The notes beneath the pieces were generated by a model. The model was given only the letters and a program-made list of their open reading frames with translations, was not told the origin of the DNA and searched no databases. Shown in pieces: positions 62,638-64,000 of a stretch of 64,000 nt of DNA. The stretch's first letter is position 1. Every line of letters begins with the position of its first letter. The stretch is from Agrobacterium sp. RAC06 (lineage in GTDB: Bacteria; Pseudomonadota; Alphaproteobacteria; Rhizobiales; Rhizobiaceae): NCBI RefSeq assembly GCF_001713475.1, contig NZ_CP016500.1, positions 1 to 64,000 of the forward strand. The letters are read 5' to 3'. The translations under genes and the position numbers were made by a program.

Positions 62638-63395
62638 CCTATGCAATTTACCCCGATCTTGCAGGCCGAGCCGTTTTGATAACCGGGGGTGCCAGCGGTA
62701 TCGGCGAAGGACTGGTCGAGGCCTTCGCATACCAGCAAGCCAAAGTTGGATTCATCGACATCGATGAGGCGCGGGGCAATGCCTTGGCCGATACTCTGAC
62801 CAAAAAGGGTTTCCTCGTGAGGTTTGAAGCGGCCGATCTGACAAGTACGGCCGCGCTTCAGGCCGCAATCGGGCGCATCCGCACAGTGTTTGGCCAGATA
62901 ACAGTGCTTTTGAACAACGCTGCCAACGATGAACGTCACCGGATCGAGGATTTAACAGACGCCTATTTCGAATCCAGGATCTCGGTGAACCTCAAGCATC
63001 AGGTCTTTGCAGCGCAGGCAGTATTGCCAGACATGATCGAGGCCGGAGGCGGATCCATCATCAATTTCGGATCGCATTCCTGGATCCTCGGGATGGGGGG
63101 GATGCCTCTTTACTCGGCCTGCAAGGCCGCAGTCCTCGGCTTAACTCGAGCAATGGCTCGTGATTATGGCCGCCACAGAATCAGGGTGAACCACTTCGCG
63201 CCCGGTTGGACGATGACCGAACGACAGCTGACGCATTGGCTCACTCCGGAAGCCGACGCAATGCGCGCCGAGCGCCAGTGCCTGCCGGAACGACTTTACC
63301 CAGCCGATATTGCGCGCGTCGCACTGTTCTTGGCTTCTGACCAATCTGCCGCGATCACTGCGCAAAGTGTGATCGCTGATGGCGGCTGGGCCTGA
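62634..63395 (+). CDS. SDR aldose dehydrogenase, XylB-like
   Basis: The 253-residue SDR has cofactor motif ITGGASGIGEG, an acidic strand-2 end (FIDIDE, so NAD preferred), NNAANDERHRIEDLTDAYF and Tyr-x3-Lys in LYSACKAAVLGLTRA. The AIYPDLAG opening and NDERH region follow the Caulobacter xylose dehydrogenase pattern as I recall it. It would oxidise a free aldose to its lactone. It is coupled to the dehydratase by a 4-nt overlap and precedes an ABC sugar-binding protein, consistent with uptake and oxidation of one sugar. The sugar itself is uncertain (pentose or deoxyhexose are candidates). Confidence 0.87.
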   Translation: MTYAIYPDLAGRAVLITGGASGIGEGLVEAFAYQQAKVGFIDIDEARGNALADTLTKKGFLVRFEAADLTSTAALQAAIGRIRTVFGQITVLLNNAANDERHRIEDLTDAYFESRISVNLKHQVFAAQAVLPDMIEAGGGSIINFGSHSWILGMGGMPLYSACKAAVLGLTRAMARDYGRHRIRVNHFAPGWTMTERQLTHWLTPEADAMRAERQCLPERLYPADIARVALFLASDQSAAITAQSVIADGGWA

Positions 63396-63462
63396 CACCG
63401 AGCTTCAAAAACAAGAAGCGGGAAACCGCCACAAGTCATTCAACCCCGAGGAGGAGAACTCG

Positions 63463-64000
63463 ATGACCACCAAACTGACCCGCCGTATGGCTCTCATTAG
63501 CTGTGCAGCAGCCATTGCACTGACCTCGCTTCCCGCTCTTTCGCAGGAGAAGCCGATCCTGGCCTTCGTGACGAATGCATCAGCCGATTTTTGGACAATT
63601 GCCCGCCGTGGCGCTGAAAAGGCGCAAACTGAGCTTCCCGACTATCAGGTCGAATTCGTCGTACCTGCCGAATCCACGCCGGCCGAACAGCGTCGTATCA
63701 TTGATGACCTTCTGGCGCGGGGCGTGAAGGGCCTGGCGATCAGTCCGATCAACCCTGAAAACTCGACAGAGATTCTCAATAAGGTCGCTGCCGCTGGCGT
63801 GTTGTTCACGTCCGACAGCGACGCGCCGAATTCCAATCGTACGGTCTATATCGGGACCGATAATGTTGCCGCCGGAGTACAAGCGGGCGAGCTGATGAAG
63901 GAGGCCATGCCCGAGGGAGGAGATGCCATGCTCTTTGTCGGCACGATGGACAACGCAAACGCTCGCGAGCGGGTTGAGGGGATCCGCAAAGCACTTGAGG
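63463..64000 (+). CDS. ABC sugar-binding protein (RbsB-like), 3' end outside window
   Basis: An ATG with a strong GAGGAGGAG ribosome binding site starts a frame that stays open to the last base (179 codons). It has a Sec signal (ALISCAAAIALTSLPALS, cleavage near ALS-QE), then a periplasmic-binding protein type 1 fold: PILAFVTNASADFWTIARRG, ESTPAEQRRIIDDLLARGVK and YIGTDNVAAGVQAGELMKEA. This is the ribose/galactose/xylose type of binding protein. It follows the XylB-like gene by 67 bp and presumably heads an ATPase and permease beyond the window. Confidence 0.9.
   Translation, partial: MTTKLTRRMALISCAAAIALTSLPALSQEKPILAFVTNASADFWTIARRGAEKAQTELPDYQVEFVVPAESTPAEQRRIIDDLLARGVKGLAISPINPENSTEILNKVAAAGVLFTSDSDAPNSNRTVYIGTDNVAAGVQAGELMKEAMPEGGDAMLFVGTMDNANARERVEGIRKALE

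Noticed and set aside
1..64000. tRNA, rRNA, CRISPR arrays and replication origins
   Set aside because: I looked for tRNA-like arm patterns, regularly spaced repeats and rep/par-type genes and saw none; a covariance-model scan would be needed to exclude small RNAs.

Overview
The window reads as accessory DNA (megaplasmid, chromid or genomic island) of a high-GC alphaproteobacterium of the Rhizobiaceae type (Rhizobium, Agrobacterium, Neorhizobium or a relative). This rests on lineage-flavoured genes: a DUF1612/RHE_PE00001-type protein at the left edge, a DUF1403 remnant, an Atu4866-family protein, BMP-type and TRAP importers, and many LysR/AraC/GntR/IclR regulators. I saw no rRNA, tRNA, CRISPR array or replication gene.

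Layout. (1) 1-2300 is debris: a Fic (DUF4172) gene cut by a broken IS3-family element whose other end is fused to the start of a second Fic gene. (2) 2443-9650 is a tight operon with a BMP-family binding protein, an amidase, a two-domain ATPase, two permeases and a cytosine-deaminase-like amidohydrolase; it probably imports and breaks down a nucleobase-like N-heterocycle. (3) 9320-18291 is a segment bounded by two ~350-bp direct repeats of the 3' end of that deaminase gene. It holds gene scraps, a MacAB/Lol-type efflux set, a LysR/methyltransferase pair, an ArsR-type regulator and a secreted protein. (4) 18495-25653 is a mobile/defence-flavoured stretch: a hipBA toxin-antitoxin pair with matching palindromes on both sides, an ardC scrap, a frameshifted DUF1403 gene, a nucleotidyltransferase preceded by a perfect 15-bp-arm palindrome, a dead tyrosine recombinase, and an intact class II Fic gene.

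(5) 25961-46846 is a series of regulator/oxidoreductase neighbours, mostly divergent (LysR with GST and a flavo-iron-sulfur fusion; TetR with NmrA/NTF2-like; LysR with SDR; AraC with aldo-keto reductase; AraC with NmrA-like). Interspersed are a prolyl oligopeptidase, a small lipoprotein with a good terminator, a CPBP protease, a two-component system, and an alpha/beta hydrolase with a CMD-family protein. This looks like xenobiotic or stress detoxification. (6) 47152-50897 is an SbcD-like nuclease overlapping an SbcC/YhaN-like ATPase.

(7) 51267-64000 is a sugar/sugar-acid catabolic locus. It has a DctPQM TRAP importer, a uronate-dehydrogenase-like enzyme, an enolase-superfamily enzyme, aldose 1-epimerase, an IclR regulator fused to an SMP-30/lactonase-like domain, an RraA-fold aldolase candidate, SnoaL- and YciI-like proteins, a GntR regulator, an IlvD/Edd dehydratase, a XylB-like SDR aldose dehydrogenase, and the start of an ABC sugar-binding protein. 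The parts fit a non-phosphorylative oxidation route: sugar to lactone to acid, then to a 2-keto-3-deoxy acid, then aldol cleavage. This locus, and the regulator/lactonase fusion in particular, is the best candidate here for something not previously described.
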